Below are positions 63,997 to 64,000 of a stretch of DNA of 64,000 bases, piece after piece. Source of the DNA: Tenacibaculum sp. 190524A02b (GTDB lineage Bacteria; Bacteroidota; Bacteroidia; Flavobacteriales; Flavobacteriaceae); NCBI RefSeq assembly GCF_964036645.1, contig NZ_OZ038525.1:3290001-3354000 (forward strand), read 5' to 3'. Every line of letters starts with the position of its first letter. Positions within the stretch are counted from its first letter, which is position 1. The position numbers and the translations under genes were made by a program. A model generated the notes under the pieces. The model saw only the letters and a program-made list of their open reading frames with translations. It was not told the origin of the DNA and searched no databases.

Positions 63997-64000
63997 TAGA

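Overview
The window looks like chromosomal DNA of a marine-type member of the Flavobacteriaceae, close to Tenacibaculum. It is AT-rich, has TAnnTTTG-type promoter boxes, and encodes PorZ, several proteins with a type IX secretion (T9SS) sorting tail, DUF3078, DUF5686 and DUF6443 proteins, a TonB receptor with a carboxypeptidase-like N-terminus, and an OMP-rich envelope set. The genus is inferred from gene content only.

Region 1 to about 49.2 kb is mostly ordinary core genome in short operons separated by strong hairpin terminators. It holds malic enzyme (cut by the left edge), a PAS sensor, QueG, an AsmA-like protein, a DUF5686 surface protein, a CNNM-type membrane protein, an OmpA-like operon, the SufE / DUF59 / DUF2480 Fe-S operon, a PfkB kinase followed by a PurF-type amidotransferase, a 7TM-AraC regulator with a beta-propeller lipoprotein, MoaD, the porZ-recO-TonB receptor-DUF3817 operon, a CYTH protein, an M43 metalloprotease exported by T9SS, TrpS, Pgk, an aldo-keto reductase, MoaE, tRNA-Ala(GGC), an acetyltransferase, a RecB-like nuclease, an omega-amidase-type hydrolase, and a large T9SS cargo of unknown activity.

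Region 49.7 to 61.8 kb is an accessory island. It is built from a ParE/antitoxin pair, two large Sec-exported RHS proteins, and a polymorphic-toxin C-terminus with its immunity gene. Next to these lies a second, frameshifted copy of the RHS core carrying a different toxin tip and its own candidate immunity gene. Dense repeats surround the island: 7-bp minisatellites, long REP-like stem-loops, and a 235-bp direct repeat pair about 10.5 kb apart that brackets the RHS locus. Two identically spaced palindromes lie upstream of the RHS operon and look like an operator. This locus is the most interesting part of the window: an apparent toxin-switching cassette system in a Bacteroidota RHS gene without T6SS or T9SS delivery signals.

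The right end returns to lipid genes: an acyl-ACP desaturase and a lysophospholipid acyltransferase cut by the window edge. A second strong regulatory signal is a shared palindrome at the same distance from the promoter box upstream of both the AraC gene and its neighbouring lipoprotein gene.
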